A stretch of 64,000 nt of DNA. Origin: an uncultured Acetobacteroides sp. GTDB taxonomy: Bacteria > Bacteroidota > Bacteroidia > Bacteroidales > ZOR0009. This document shows, one piece after another, positions 54,893 to 64,000 of this stretch (position 1 is its first letter; the number at the start of each line of letters is the position of its first letter). The DNA is taken from contig NZ_OY782755.1 of NCBI RefSeq assembly GCF_963678165.1, forward strand, positions 868,001 to 932,000. The letters run 5' to 3'. The notes under the pieces are model-generated. The model worked only from the letters and a program-made list of their open reading frames with translations, did not search any database and was not told the origin of the DNA. A program made the position numbers and the translations under genes.

Positions 54893-57547
54893 ATGAGCGA
54901 AGAGCTTGACGACCGCATAGAGCTAGAGGGCGACTCTGTACAATCCTCTAGTGCCGAGGAGAAGGCCCACTACCAAAAGCTGATGGGCGAGACAAAGAAG
55001 TATCGGCTGTCGGGGATGTACAAGGACTGGTTTCTCGACTACGCCTCGTACGTTATCCTAGAGCGTGCCGTGCCGCACATCGAAGATGGTTTTAAACCCG
55101 TACAGCGCCGTATCCTGCATGCCATGAAGAAGATGGATGATGGCCGCTACAACAAGGTGGCGAACATCATTGGCTTTACCATGCAGTTTCACCCTCATGG
55201 CGATGCCTCTATTGGCGATGCGCTGGTGCAGCTTGGGCAGAAGGATCTGCTGATTGACTGTCAGGGTAACTGGGGTAACATTTTAACTGGCGACAGCTCG
55301 GCTGCACCCCGTTATATTGAGGCGCGCCTTACCAAGTTTGCCGGCGATGTGGTGTTCAATGCCAAGACTACCGAGTGGATGGCCTCGTACGACGGCCGTA
55401 ACCAAGAGCCGGTAACGCTTCCCGTTAAGTTCCCGTTGCTGCTTGCACAGGGCGTTGAGGGTATTGCCGTAGGCTTGGCCTCCAAAATACTTCCCCACAA
55501 CTTTATTGAGCTTATCGATGCCTCCATCGCCCATCTCCGCGGCGAGGACTTTGAGCTCTACCCCGACTTCCCAACGGCAGGGATGATTGACGTGTCGCGA
55601 TACAACGATGGGCTACGTGGCGGTGCCGTTAAGGTTCGCTCCAAGATAACCAAGTTCGACAAGAAGACGCTGGTGATTACCGAAGTGCCATTCGGCAAGA
55701 CCACCTCATCGCTCATCGAGTCCATCATTAAGGCCAACGATAAGGGTAAAATCAAGATAAAGAAGGTTGACGATAACACCGCCCGCGATGTGGAGATTGT
55801 CATCCACCTAGCCAACGACGTTAGCCCCGACATCACCATCGATGCGCTGTACGCGTTTACCGACTGCGAGGTGTCCATATCGCCCAATGCTTGCACCATC
55901 ATGGGCAAGCGCCCCTACTTTGTAGGGGTAAAGGAGATGCTACGCCGATCGACGGAGCGTACCAAGGAGCTGCTGCGCATGGAGCTCGACATCCGTTTGC
56001 GCGAGCTGGAGGAGGGGTGGCACATGTCATCGCTCGAAAAGATATTCATCGAAAACCGCATCTACAACTCCATCGAGGAGTGCGAAACGTGGGAGGCGGT
56101 CATCGAAACTATCGACCGGGGGCTCGATCCGTTTAAGCCGATGTTGCGTCGCGAGGTGACCACCGACGATATCGTTAAGCTTACCGAAATCAAGATCAAG
56201 CGCATCTCGAAGTTCGACACCAAGAAGGCCGACGAGTACATTCGCGGCATGGAAACCGAGATGGACGAGGTGAAGAACCACCTCGATCACCTGGTGGACT
56301 ACACCATTGCCTACTTCGAGAACATCCGCAAGAAGTACGGCAAGGGACGCGAGCGCAAGACCGAGATCCGCAGCTTCGACGTGATACAGGCGGCCCAGGT
56401 GGTGGTGGCCAACGAGAAGCTGTACGTCGACCGTAAGGAGGGCTTCTTCGGCACCAACCTCAAGAAGGAGGAGTTCGTGTGCGAGTGCTCGGACATCGAC
56501 GACGTTATCGTCTTCCTGCGCGACGGCAAGTACGTCATCACCAAGGTTACCGACAAGGGTTTTGTGGGCAAGGACATCATCCACATCGCCATATTCAAGA
56601 AAAACGACAGCCGTACCATCTACAATATTGTTTACCGGGATGGGAAGAACGGCCCGATATACATGAAGCGCTGCGCCATTACGGGCATCACGCGCGACAA
56701 GGAGTACGATATGACCAAGGGAACGGCCGGCTCCAGCATCCTCTACATGAGCGCCAACCCCAACGGCGAGGCCGAGGTGCTGAAGGTGTACTTCAAGCCG
56801 CGCCCCAGGCTCAAGAAGCTCATTGTGGACCTCAACTTCTCGGAGCTGGCCATCAAGGGGCGCTCGTCGATGGGGAACATCTTTACCCGCTACGCCATCC
56901 ACAAGGTGGTGCTCAAGGAGAAGGGCGTGTCGACGCTCGGCGGCCAGAACATCTGGTTCGACGACACCATCCGCCGCCTGAACGCCGAGGGGCGAGGAAT
57001 GCACCTGGGCGAGTTCCTATCCGACGATAAGATTTTGGTGATTGCCAAGAACGGCAGCTACACCACCACCTCCTACGAACTCACCAACCGCTACGAGGAC
57101 GAGATCATCCGAATCGAGAAGTTCGACCCCGAAAAGGTGTTCTCCATCACCTACTACGACGGCGAGCAGAAGTTCTTCTACGTGAAGCGCTGCACCTTGG
57201 AGGCCAGCGATCGGTCGTCGGAGCTGGTAGGCGAGCACCGGGCGTCGTACATCGTGGAGGTGAACGACGACGACTACCCCCAGCTGGAGGTTACCTTCGG
57301 CGGCGCCAACGCCAGCCGTCCGGCCGAGCTCATCGACGTGGACGAGTTCATCGGCGTAAAGAGCGCCAAGGCCAAGGGCAAGCGCGTTACCACCTACGAG
57401 GTAGGCAAGCTCGAGTTCATCGAGCCGCTGGATAAGGCGCCCGAACCCGAGGAGGAGGAGTTGGAGGATGGCGAGGATGGGCCAATCGACCTATCGCTCG
57501 ATCCCGAAGACTACAGCAACGCCCAGCAGATGAACTTAGGACTGTAA
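54893..57547 (+). CDS. parC: DNA topoisomerase IV subunit A
   Basis: Breakage-reunion subunit. The N-terminal winged helix has DYASYVILERAVPHIEDGFKPVQRR, and the catalytic tyrosine is Y141 in SAAPRYIEARLTKFA. A coiled-coil and a beta-propeller-like C-terminal region follow. The extreme C-terminus is acidic (PEPEEEELEDGEDG). No clear GyrA box (QRRGGKG), supporting topoisomerase IV. 884 residues. The second half, from about 55950 on, is richer in GC than the first by eye, but reads as one intact frame. Ends with a terminator at 57571. Confidence 0.88.
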   Translation: MSEELDDRIELEGDSVQSSSAEEKAHYQKLMGETKKYRLSGMYKDWFLDYASYVILERAVPHIEDGFKPVQRRILHAMKKMDDGRYNKVANIIGFTMQFHPHGDASIGDALVQLGQKDLLIDCQGNWGNILTGDSSAAPRYIEARLTKFAGDVVFNAKTTEWMASYDGRNQEPVTLPVKFPLLLAQGVEGIAVGLASKILPHNFIELIDASIAHLRGEDFELYPDFPTAGMIDVSRYNDGLRGGAVKVRSKITKFDKKTLVITEVPFGKTTSSLIESIIKANDKGKIKIKKVDDNTARDVEIVIHLANDVSPDITIDALYAFTDCEVSISPNACTIMGKRPYFVGVKEMLRRSTERTKELLRMELDIRLRELEEGWHMSSLEKIFIENRIYNSIEECETWEAVIETIDRGLDPFKPMLRREVTTDDIVKLTEIKIKRISKFDTKKADEYIRGMETEMDEVKNHLDHLVDYTIAYFENIRKKYGKGRERKTEIRSFDVIQAAQVVVANEKLYVDRKEGFFGTNLKKEEFVCECSDIDDVIVFLRDGKYVITKVTDKGFVGKDIIHIAIFKKNDSRTIYNIVYRDGKNGPIYMKRCAITGITRDKEYDMTKGTAGSSILYMSANPNGEAEVLKVYFKPRPRLKKLIVDLNFSELAIKGRSSMGNIFTRYAIHKVVLKEKGVSTLGGQNIWFDDTIRRLNAEGRGMHLGEFLSDDKILVIAKNGSYTTTSYELTNRYEDEIIRIEKFDPEKVFSITYYDGEQKFFYVKRCTLEASDRSSELVGEHRASYIVEVNDDDYPQLEVTFGGANASRPAELIDVDEFIGVKSAKAKGKRVTTYEVGKLEFIEPLDKAPEPEEEELEDGEDGPIDLSLDPEDYSNAQQMNLGL

Positions 57548-57570
57548 AGGGCTCGGCAGCAACAATAGTA

Positions 57571-57607
57571 AAAAGGCGGTGTACCGGTGGTGCGCCGCCT
57601 TTCCTTT
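57571..57607. terminator. Terminator after parC
   Basis: AAAGGCGG / CCGCCTTT with T-rich flank. It lies between parC and the convergent DUF6261-like gene. Confidence 0.75.
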
Positions 57608-57648
57608 TTCTTGTGCGATGGGCTGCCTACGGGCGAATCCTCGATCCG

Positions 57649-58401
57649 CTAGGGTGCTGGCGGCAAGTTGCTATCGTCGGGCTTGGGGTGGTTGGTGCGG
57701 GCGGCGCGCTGCTTCTGGAGGGTGGTGTACCCCTCGATGATCTTGTTGAGCCGAGTCACCAGCTCGGCCAGCTCCGCCCGGTTGTAGAACTCCACCTCGC
57801 TTTCGATGAGGCGGAAGAGCTTGCTGATGGCGCTTCCTAGGCGGCGCGCCTCGGTGGTGGTGCAGCTCTTGGCTTCCTCTGCGGCCACCTTGTCGATGCG
57901 CATGGCCGAGTGCTGCCGGAACCGCCGCTGCGCCTCCTCGATCTGCTCCACCCAGTCGTGCGCCTGGATGGCGGCCACCGCCTGCACCAGCTCTGGTTCG
58001 GTGCTCAGCAGCGCCAGCAGCGTATCTACTTGGTTGGTTTCGTCGGCGTAGGCGGCCTTGCCCATGTCCCAGCCCACCTTGCGGAAGGTGTTCACGATTA
58101 GCTGGCCGCCCTGCGCCCAGCTGGGATCTTTGCGCTTGGCGCAGAGCAGCGCGTAGTCGCGGAGGTTGGCCAGCCCATGGTCGCGCTCGCCGTCGTCCGC
58201 CTTTACCTGGCTGCTGATGTCGGCTAGGCTGAGCTTCTCGAGCGACCTCTGGAACCTCGCCAGCTGCTCCTCAACGGCCTTCAGGTGGGCCTGTAGCGCC
58301 AGCGAGCACTCCGCAAACGGCGCCACCGCCGTAGTCACCTCGGCGGCAAAGCACCCCTTCTCGTTGATGTGCATCTTTTGGTAGTAGCATCCTTTTATCA
58401 T
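57649..58401 (-). CDS. DUF6261-like helical protein
   Basis: 250 residues, mostly alpha-helical, no signal peptide or membrane helix. It ends ELAELVTRLNKIIEGYTTLQKQRAAR plus a proline-rich tail. The RLNxIIxxY pattern near the C-terminus and the overall helical make-up resemble DUF6261, a Bacteroidota-specific family of unknown function; I recall this from general similarity, not a search. The start could be 58401 or ATG 58374 (MHINEKG). Array F lies upstream, beyond about 145 bp. Confidence 0.6.
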   Translation of the reverse strand: MIKGCYYQKMHINEKGCFAAEVTTAVAPFAECSLALQAHLKAVEEQLARFQRSLEKLSLADISSQVKADDGERDHGLANLRDYALLCAKRKDPSWAQGGQLIVNTFRKVGWDMGKAAYADETNQVDTLLALLSTEPELVQAVAAIQAHDWVEQIEEAQRRFRQHSAMRIDKVAAEEAKSCTTTEARRLGSAISKLFRLIESEVEFYNRAELAELVTRLNKIIEGYTTLQKQRAARTNHPKPDDSNLPPAP

Positions 58402-58545
58402 ACCGAAAAAAATGAGGCGGTTACGAACCTAAATGTAGCCGTTTCTGTCCAAGGTTGAACACCTATCTGTTAATAATATTAACTTCCGCCGCTTTTTTTT
58501 TCTGATGGACGGTGGCTACGGCTGCATTTTTGCTCGAAGGCCGCC

Positions 58546-58856
58546 TCTATGCGTACATACAAGGTGGCGCTGCCGCTGCCGATGACTTGTATGTATACAT
58601 ACAAAGTTGCCAGCGTTCGATGAAGGTTTTGTATGTATACATAAAAGGCCGCCACTGTCCGAATATCTATTTGTATGTATACATATAAATAAATTTTGAT
58701 CCCGATTCTTTCTTGTATGTATACATATAAGAAAGATTTGACCTCGGGCAATGCTTATATGTATGCATAAAATTCTATTTCGGCACGAAGTCACCTTTGT
58801 ATGTATACATATAATGCCGATTCCGAGCAGGGTTGTATTTATATGTATGCATATAA
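58546..58856. repeat. Array F: eight 12-bp palindromes exactly 42 bp apart with dissimilar spacers
   Basis: TATGTATACATA occurs at 58590-58601, 58632-58643, 58674-58685, 58716-58727 and 58800-58811, with one-base variants at 58548-58559 (TATGCGTACATA), 58758-58769 and 58842-58853 (TATGTATGCATA). All seven intervals are exactly 42 bp. The seven 30-bp spacers look unrelated to each other apart from short G/C-rich parts. The array sits between two divergently transcribed genes, upstream of both. It opens - strand frames with YVYIQ every 14 residues, which I treat as a by-product. No cas genes. Confidence 0.93.
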
Positions 58857-59172
58857 GAATGTCTCCATGCCGAGAGGTAGGGTGGTGCATGGGTAGTGGG
58901 CTGTTGTGGGAGACGGAGATTCTTCCATTCGGCGATGGAGCGGAGCCGCAATGGTGGATGGAAGGGCTCGATTACAGCAGATGGAAAAAGCTGCAAGTAA
59001 GGCAGGTTGGTCTATCTGTTGAAGTTCGACGGAAGTTGTAAGCCCGCATGTGCGGCTGCTCTGCTCGTCGCTAATCGCCGAGATGCCCGAAAACAGGGGC
59101 CTGGCTGGTGCTTTGCTAAATAAAAGCTACATTTGCGGACTCGTAATGACGAAAAATTATTAAAAATACTAT
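58857..59172. other. Gene-free stretch between array F and the LRR gene
   Basis: No credible coding sequence. It includes the TACATTTG promoter-like element at 59128-59135 and AT-rich DNA just before the ATG at 59173. Nothing else is recognisable. Confidence 0.5.
59128..59135 (+). promoter_or_regulatory. -7 promoter element of the giant LRR gene
   Basis: TACATTTG, 37 bp before the start codon, matches TAnnTTTG. Confidence 0.55.
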
Positions 59173-62100
59173 ATGAAAGCATTCTTTTGGCGTGCCCTGC
59201 TGGCGTGCCTCTTTGGGCTGACTCTGACGACCCCTTCGATGGGGCAAACTCCTGTTTACAACGCGTATGAGGTTGGGAAATTGAGGGCGTACTTTGATGC
59301 TAAATCCATTAATGAGTATACATGTAATGGGTTAATGCTCAATAAAAACTATGATCAAGATGATCCTTCAACCTATCCAGGGGTGACGTGGGGCGAAAAT
59401 GCATATAATAAACGGGTCACTGCCATTAAACTCAGTTATAATAATTGGAGTTCTTCGCATTTTAAAGATATTGGTATTGTGCTTGATGTTTCATCTTTTG
59501 CATTGCTCAAGTCGTTTAGCCTGAATATACCAGAGCAAAGTGCAGTGGTTAAAGATTGTCCGTTGCTGGAATCTTTAACGATTTCGAGTTGGGCTGGAGA
59601 GATCGGGACTGTTTCCTGTAGCAACTTGCCCGCTTTGACTTCTGTACTTTTATCCTCTAATGGATTAGCAATCTCCAAACGAGCAGCTCTGGATTTTAGT
59701 AAAAGTTCAGGTTTAAAGACGTTTGAAGTTGGCAAAATCGACGTGGGGAATGCTATACTCGATAAAACTAAAGTTACTTGTTTATCTCTTAGTGGACTTG
59801 ATCTTACCCAATTTCCGTATAGCGACTATCCTAATGTTAAGGATTTAACATTAGGATATAACTCTTTAACTAGTTTTGATCCCGCAAAACTATCAAATTC
59901 TCTTAATAGTCTCAGTTTGAGAGGCAACTATTTTAGCCTATCAGCTCTTTATGCCATTAATGGTTCTGTTTCTAGTTTCGATTATGCCCCTCAAAGACCA
60001 CTGGTAATTGGTAACGATAAGGTTGTGGGTAGTACTAGGGTTAAAAACATAGGTGTTGATGAGGTGTTAGATCTTAGCAGTGAATATAAGTTAGGTTCTA
60101 GCGTAACAAACTTTGTTTGGAAAAGATCTTCAGATAATACGGTTATAACTCCGAAGACAAGTGATCTAGGTAAGTTTACTTTTGGTAAAGAAGTGGAGGG
60201 GCAGGTAATTTACTGCGAGATGAGCAATGCACAGCTTCCCTCTCTTATGAAGTCGATCTACTTGCCCTACCGTACTTGTGATGTATGTGTTGGTAGTACA
60301 TTTAAGGAGTATCACCCTGATGAAGTCGCTAAGTTGAAGGCTTTTCTCAATAATCAAACTAACGGTAAGCAGGTAAACGCGGCTTACAATCCAAACGATC
60401 CTTCAACTTATGGGGTTACTTGGGTAGGAGTCATAGAAAAACGTGTTCAATCCATTGATTGGGGTGCAAAGGGGCTGTCAGGAGATTTGGATTTTTCCAA
60501 CTTAATAGATTTAGAAAGGGCTTATATCACAAATAACCAACTTAAAACGGCTAATTTTAGTGGGTGTGCAAAACTTCAAAGTCTTGAGCTGAATATCAAC
60601 CAATTGACCAGTATCGACGTTTCAGGCTGTAGCCAGCTCGATTGGTTTAGATGCCAATATAATAAACTTACGTCGTTAAATATTAGTTCACTAACAAAAC
60701 TTGCCAATCTTGAGGCGGGCAACAATTCGCTAGTGGAGCTTAACCTTAGTTCAAATACGCTACTTAACAGGTTAGAATGTGGGAACAACCAACTCACTAG
60801 CCTTGATGTTTCTGGTTGTAGCCAGCTCTTGTCGTTCGGATGCAGTAATAATAAACTTACGTCGTTAAATATCAGTTCGCTAACAAAGTTGACCAGCCTT
60901 AATGTGCAAAATAATTTGCTAAAGGAACTCGATCTTAGCACAAATACGCTGCTTAGCAGCCTATATTGCAGTGATAATCAGTTTAAGTTTTCCTCCCTGC
61001 CGGTTAAGTCGAGCCTTACAACTTACACTTATTCTCCACAAGCATTGGTTCCCATTGGCAAGGATATAACTGTAAACGGATCAACCTTTAAGCATGTGGG
61101 TGTAAACGAGGCTGTCGATTTAAGCGCAGAGGCCACCGTTGAAGGCAAGAATACCGTCTTCGTATGGAAGAAGCGCAGCGATGGTTCGGAGGTAAAACCA
61201 ACAAGTAGCACAGGTGCCAAATTTACTTTCGATGCATCGCTAGAAAAAGAAACAATCTATTGCGAAATGAGAAATGATGTATTCCCCAACTTTACAGGGA
61301 AGTATCCTCTTAGAACGATAGATGTTGTTATAGGAAACTCTTTTGATGTCTACAATGCCGACGAGGTGGGCAAGCTACGCGCCTTTCTCGACCAGCCATC
61401 GGCGGTAGTAGGTAAAACCAACGGTCAGCAGGTAGATGACGCCTACAATCCAAACGATCCTTCAACCTTTGGGGTTACCTGGACAACGGATGTCTATGAA
61501 AAGCGAGTTGAAGGCATATCATGGGAGTTGAAGCACTTGTCAGGAGATTTGAACTTTTCCAACTTTACACAGCTGAATTGGCTTTACGTTTATAGTAACC
61601 TGCTTAAAACAGTTAATGTTAGTGGTTGTACGATGTTAAGAGATCTAATGGTAAGTAGCAATCAGCTAACCAGTATTGACGTTTATGGTTGTAGCAAACT
61701 ATGTCAGATTTCTTGCGAGTACAATAAGCTTACGTCGCTAAATGTTGGCTCGCTAACAGAACTTAAATACATTCGTGCGTATAACAATTCGCTAAAGGAG
61801 CTCGACTTTAGTTCAAATACGCTGCTTAGCGAGCTCAAATGTGGAGATAATCAGCTTACCCGCATTGATGTTTCTGGCTGTAGCCAGCTTTCGTTGTTTG
61901 AATGCCAAAATAATGAGCTTGCGTCGCTAAATGTTGGTTCGCTAACAAAGTTAACTACCCTTAATGTGGATAATAATTCGCTAAGAGAACTCAACCTTAC
62001 CTCAAATACGCTGCTTAGTAGCCTAGAGTGCGGGAATAACCAGCTTATGTTCTCCACCCTGCCGGTTAAGTCAGGCCTTAAAACGTACACCTATATTCCG

Positions 62101-64000
62101 CAAGCGTTGGTTACCATCGGTAAGGATATGACCGTAAACGGAAACACATTTAAGAATGTGAATGTTGGTGAAATAATAGATTTAAGCGCCGAGGCTACCG
62201 TTGATGGCAAGAACACCACTTTCGTATGGAAGAAGCGAAGCGATGGCTCGGAGGTAAAACCAACAAGCAGTTCCGGTGCCAAGTTTACCTTCGATGAATC
62301 TCTTGCAAAAGAGACCATCTATTGCGAGATGAGGAATGATGCGTTTCCCCAATTTGCTGGAGATAATTATCTTAAAACGGTAGATGTTGCTATAGGAAAC
62401 TCTTTTGATATCTACAATGCCTATGAGGTGGGTAAACTACGCGCCTTCCTCGATCAGCCATCGGCGGTAGCCGGTAAGACCAACGGTTTGCAGGTGAATG
62501 CGGGCTACAATTCCAACGATCCCTCCACCTTTGGGGTTACTTGGACAGAGGCTGCTGTTGAAAAGAGAGCTGAAAGAATAGTATGGTATAATAAAAGCCT
62601 GTATGGAGATCTCTGTTTCCCCGATTTTACGAAGCTAACTTTATTTCTAGTTTACAACAACCAACTTAAAACGGCAAACTTAAGCGGTTGTACGATGCTA
62701 AAAGACCTTCATGTGAATAGCAACCAGCTTACCAGCATCGACGTTTCGGGCTGTAACCAGCTTTGGTCGTTTAACTGTTATAATAATAAGCTTACGTCGT
62801 TAAATGTTGGTTCACTAACAAAGCTAACAAACCTGTATTGCCAGAGTAACCAGTTTAAGTTCTCTACCCTACCGGTTAAATCGAGCCTAACAACGTACTC
62901 CTATGCCCCACAAGGATATATAAATATTGGTAGAGATACTACAATTAATGGCAATGCTAAAAAATACATCAAAAGAGGGGAGGTTGTAGATTTAAGTAAC
63001 GAGATTGTTGTCGGTAGTAAACCGTCGGTTTTTGAGTGGAAGATGAGAAGAGATAACTCAAAAGTAACACCAGTATCGAACAATGAAGGTAAGTTTACTT
63101 TTGGTTCATCTCTTATTGGAGAGTCCATATACTGCGAGATGAATAATGCTGCGTTTCCTGATTTTGCTGGGTCTAATGTGCTTCATACTGTAGATGTATT
63201 GGTTACAGATGCTTATAACCAGAGTGATGTTGGTAAACTTAAGGCTTTTCTACAACAGGAATCTGCAATTTCCGGACAAAAGAATTATCAAAGAATAGGG
63301 TTGGAGGTTGATATAAACGACCCATCGTCGTGGCCATTGGTAGAGTGGACGGCTTCTTCAACGAATAAAAGGGTGAAATCAATTATCTGGATGCGGAAAG
63401 ATTTGGCAGGTAATTTGGACTTGTCGGGGTTGGATAGTTTAAAGTCGGTTGAACTTACCACCAATAAAATAGCTTCGGCAAACTTTAGTGGTTGTACAAA
63501 ACTCGAAAAGATTTGGTTGGATGAGAATACAGTAACCTCCATTAATACGTCAACTTTAGCCAGCCTTAAGGAACTTAATGTAAACTACAATAAAATTACT
63601 CAACTCGATCTCTCTGCAAATACGAAGTTAGAGGAAGCCGAGTTTGCGAGCAACCTGCTTACTACGGTTAAACTACCGAATACACCGACACTAGGTTCTG
63701 TACGTGCGACACGAAACAACTTTAAGTTGTCGACATTACCCCCTGCATTAAGTCAGTATTATAGCTACTTCTACCAGCCTCAGAATCCAATGGTAATTGG
63801 TGATGCTGTGCAAGAGAATGGGAAGACTATCTATAAGGTTGGATCATATACTACTATTGATTTAAGTAGCGAGTTGACTATTGGCGGTAAAACAACGACT
63901 TATTCGTGGTATAACGTTAGCAAGAAGGCGGATATTACTCCAAGAACTTCAGCAAACGGTAAGTTCTCTTTCGATAACACTGTTGAAGGCGATACGCTGA
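59173..64000 (+). CDS. Giant secreted modular leucine-rich-repeat protein, 3' end outside the window
   Basis: Open from ATG 59173 to the window edge (1609 residues seen, no stop). A signal peptide MKAFFWRALLACLFGLTLTT, cleaved near SMGQ, is followed by five modules beginning near 59260, 60310, 61350, 62410 and 63215 with VGKLRAFLDQPS-type motifs, then QVNAAYNPNDPSTFGVTW, then leucine-rich repeats of about 21-22 residues (LTSLNVSGCTKL and NNQLTSIDVSGCSQL), then an Ig-like segment with VWKKRSDGSEVKP and TIYCEM. Modules 3 and 4 repeat at a 1062-bp (354-residue) offset with near-identical DNA in places. It resembles Bacteroidota surface proteins, but ligand and secretion route are unknown. Confidence 0.88.
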   Translation, partial: MKAFFWRALLACLFGLTLTTPSMGQTPVYNAYEVGKLRAYFDAKSINEYTCNGLMLNKNYDQDDPSTYPGVTWGENAYNKRVTAIKLSYNNWSSSHFKDIGIVLDVSSFALLKSFSLNIPEQSAVVKDCPLLESLTISSWAGEIGTVSCSNLPALTSVLLSSNGLAISKRAALDFSKSSGLKTFEVGKIDVGNAILDKTKVTCLSLSGLDLTQFPYSDYPNVKDLTLGYNSLTSFDPAKLSNSLNSLSLRGNYFSLSALYAINGSVSSFDYAPQRPLVIGNDKVVGSTRVKNIGVDEVLDLSSEYKLGSSVTNFVWKRSSDNTVITPKTSDLGKFTFGKEVEGQVIYCEMSNAQLPSLMKSIYLPYRTCDVCVGSTFKEYHPDEVAKLKAFLNNQTNGKQVNAAYNPNDPSTYGVTWVGVIEKRVQSIDWGAKGLSGDLDFSNLIDLERAYITNNQLKTANFSGCAKLQSLELNINQLTSIDVSGCSQLDWFRCQYNKLTSLNISSLTKLANLEAGNNSLVELNLSSNTLLNRLECGNNQLTSLDVSGCSQLLSFGCSNNKLTSLNISSLTKLTSLNVQNNLLKELDLSTNTLLSSLYCSDNQFKFSSLPVKSSLTTYTYSPQALVPIGKDITVNGSTFKHVGVNEAVDLSAEATVEGKNTVFVWKKRSDGSEVKPTSSTGAKFTFDASLEKETIYCEMRNDVFPNFTGKYPLRTIDVVIGNSFDVYNADEVGKLRAFLDQPSAVVGKTNGQQVDDAYNPNDPSTFGVTWTTDVYEKRVEGISWELKHLSGDLNFSNFTQLNWLYVYSNLLKTVNVSGCTMLRDLMVSSNQLTSIDVYGCSKLCQISCEYNKLTSLNVGSLTELKYIRAYNNSLKELDFSSNTLLSELKCGDNQLTRIDVSGCSQLSLFECQNNELASLNVGSLTKLTTLNVDNNSLRELNLTSNTLLSSLECGNNQLMFSTLPVKSGLKTYTYIPQALVTIGKDMTVNGNTFKNVNVGEIIDLSAEATVDGKNTTFVWKKRSDGSEVKPTSSSGAKFTFDESLAKETIYCEMRNDAFPQFAGDNYLKTVDVAIGNSFDIYNAYEVGKLRAFLDQPSAVAGKTNGLQVNAGYNSNDPSTFGVTWTEAAVEKRAERIVWYNKSLYGDLCFPDFTKLTLFLVYNNQLKTANLSGCTMLKDLHVNSNQLTSIDVSGCNQLWSFNCYNNKLTSLNVGSLTKLTNLYCQSNQFKFSTLPVKSSLTTYSYAPQGYINIGRDTTINGNAKKYIKRGEVVDLSNEIVVGSKPSVFEWKMRRDNSKVTPVSNNEGKFTFGSSLIGESIYCEMNNAAFPDFAGSNVLHTVDVLVTDAYNQSDVGKLKAFLQQESAISGQKNYQRIGLEVDINDPSSWPLVEWTASSTNKRVKSIIWMRKDLAGNLDLSGLDSLKSVELTTNKIASANFSGCTKLEKIWLDENTVTSINTSTLASLKELNVNYNKITQLDLSANTKLEEAEFASNLLTTVKLPNTPTLGSVRATRNNFKLSTLPPALSQYYSYFYQPQNPMVIGDAVQENGKTIYKVGSYTTIDLSSELTIGGKTTTYSWYNVSKKADITPRTSANGKFSFDNTVEGDTL

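Noticed and set aside
58546..58856. CRISPR array
   Set aside because: The repeat is only 12 bp, fully palindromic and with variants; no cas genes are in the window. The geometry is reported as a finding instead.

Overview
The window is an ordinary stretch of a Bacteroidota chromosome, most likely Bacteroidales. This rests on the gene set: LpxK-type lipid A synthesis, a TonB-family transducer, large secreted proteins with signal peptides, a GT3-type glycogen synthase fused to an alpha-glucan phosphorylase, a LytS/LytTR pair with TPRs, and TAnnTTTG -7 promoter elements in front of several genes and both tRNAs. I see no phage, insertion sequence, integrase, cas gene or obvious genomic island. 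The genus cannot be fixed from the sequence alone.

Layout. 1-6.5 kb: tail of a LOG-like gene, ribD, prmC-recX, tRNA-Ala, a TonB-family gene, hflX and asd. 6.6-15.3 kb: a 1566-residue secreted lamin-tail protein, a YihY-family membrane protein, a small membrane protein and a membrane-anchored metallophosphoesterase. 15.4-22.7 kb: lpxK-punA (overlapping), sppA, folK, upp, radC, rpsT and tRNA-Glu. 22.9-31 kb: an Mpl-like Mur ligase, an MBL hydrolase, a methyltransferase, pgi, gpsA, a tiny lipoprotein and lysS. 31.8-41.4 kb: LytTR regulator and LytS-type kinase, lipA-lipB-recJ, an HhH/outer-membrane protein pair and purE. 41.4-50.6 kb: hpt, adk, obgE, a PAP2 phosphatase, then a glycogen locus (GH57 plus synthase/phosphorylase fusion). 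50.7-57.5 kb: a secreted protein, plsC, a DUF1904 protein, and topoisomerase IV parE-parC. 57.6-64 kb: a DUF6261-like gene and the start of a giant modular leucine-rich-repeat secreted protein that runs off the window.

The genes are largely housekeeping. The striking part is between them. Seven intergenic tandem arrays (about 210-556, 13700-13960, 21608-22060, 31040-31530, 31752-31806, 44245-44885, 58546-58856) have unrelated unit sequences but the same spacing rule: 42 bp or 21 bp (one averages 21.5 bp), i.e. about two or four turns of B-DNA. Most carry a short palindrome in each unit. The clearest is the last: eight copies of the 12-bp palindrome TATGTATACATA (or one-base variants) exactly 42 bp apart with seven dissimilar 30-bp spacers between them. 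None of the arrays lies inside a recognised gene. They open long low-complexity reading frames on both strands, which I regard as by-products of a period divisible by three. I propose these phase-locked arrays as the candidate undescribed system; what makes them and what they do is not decided by this sequence.
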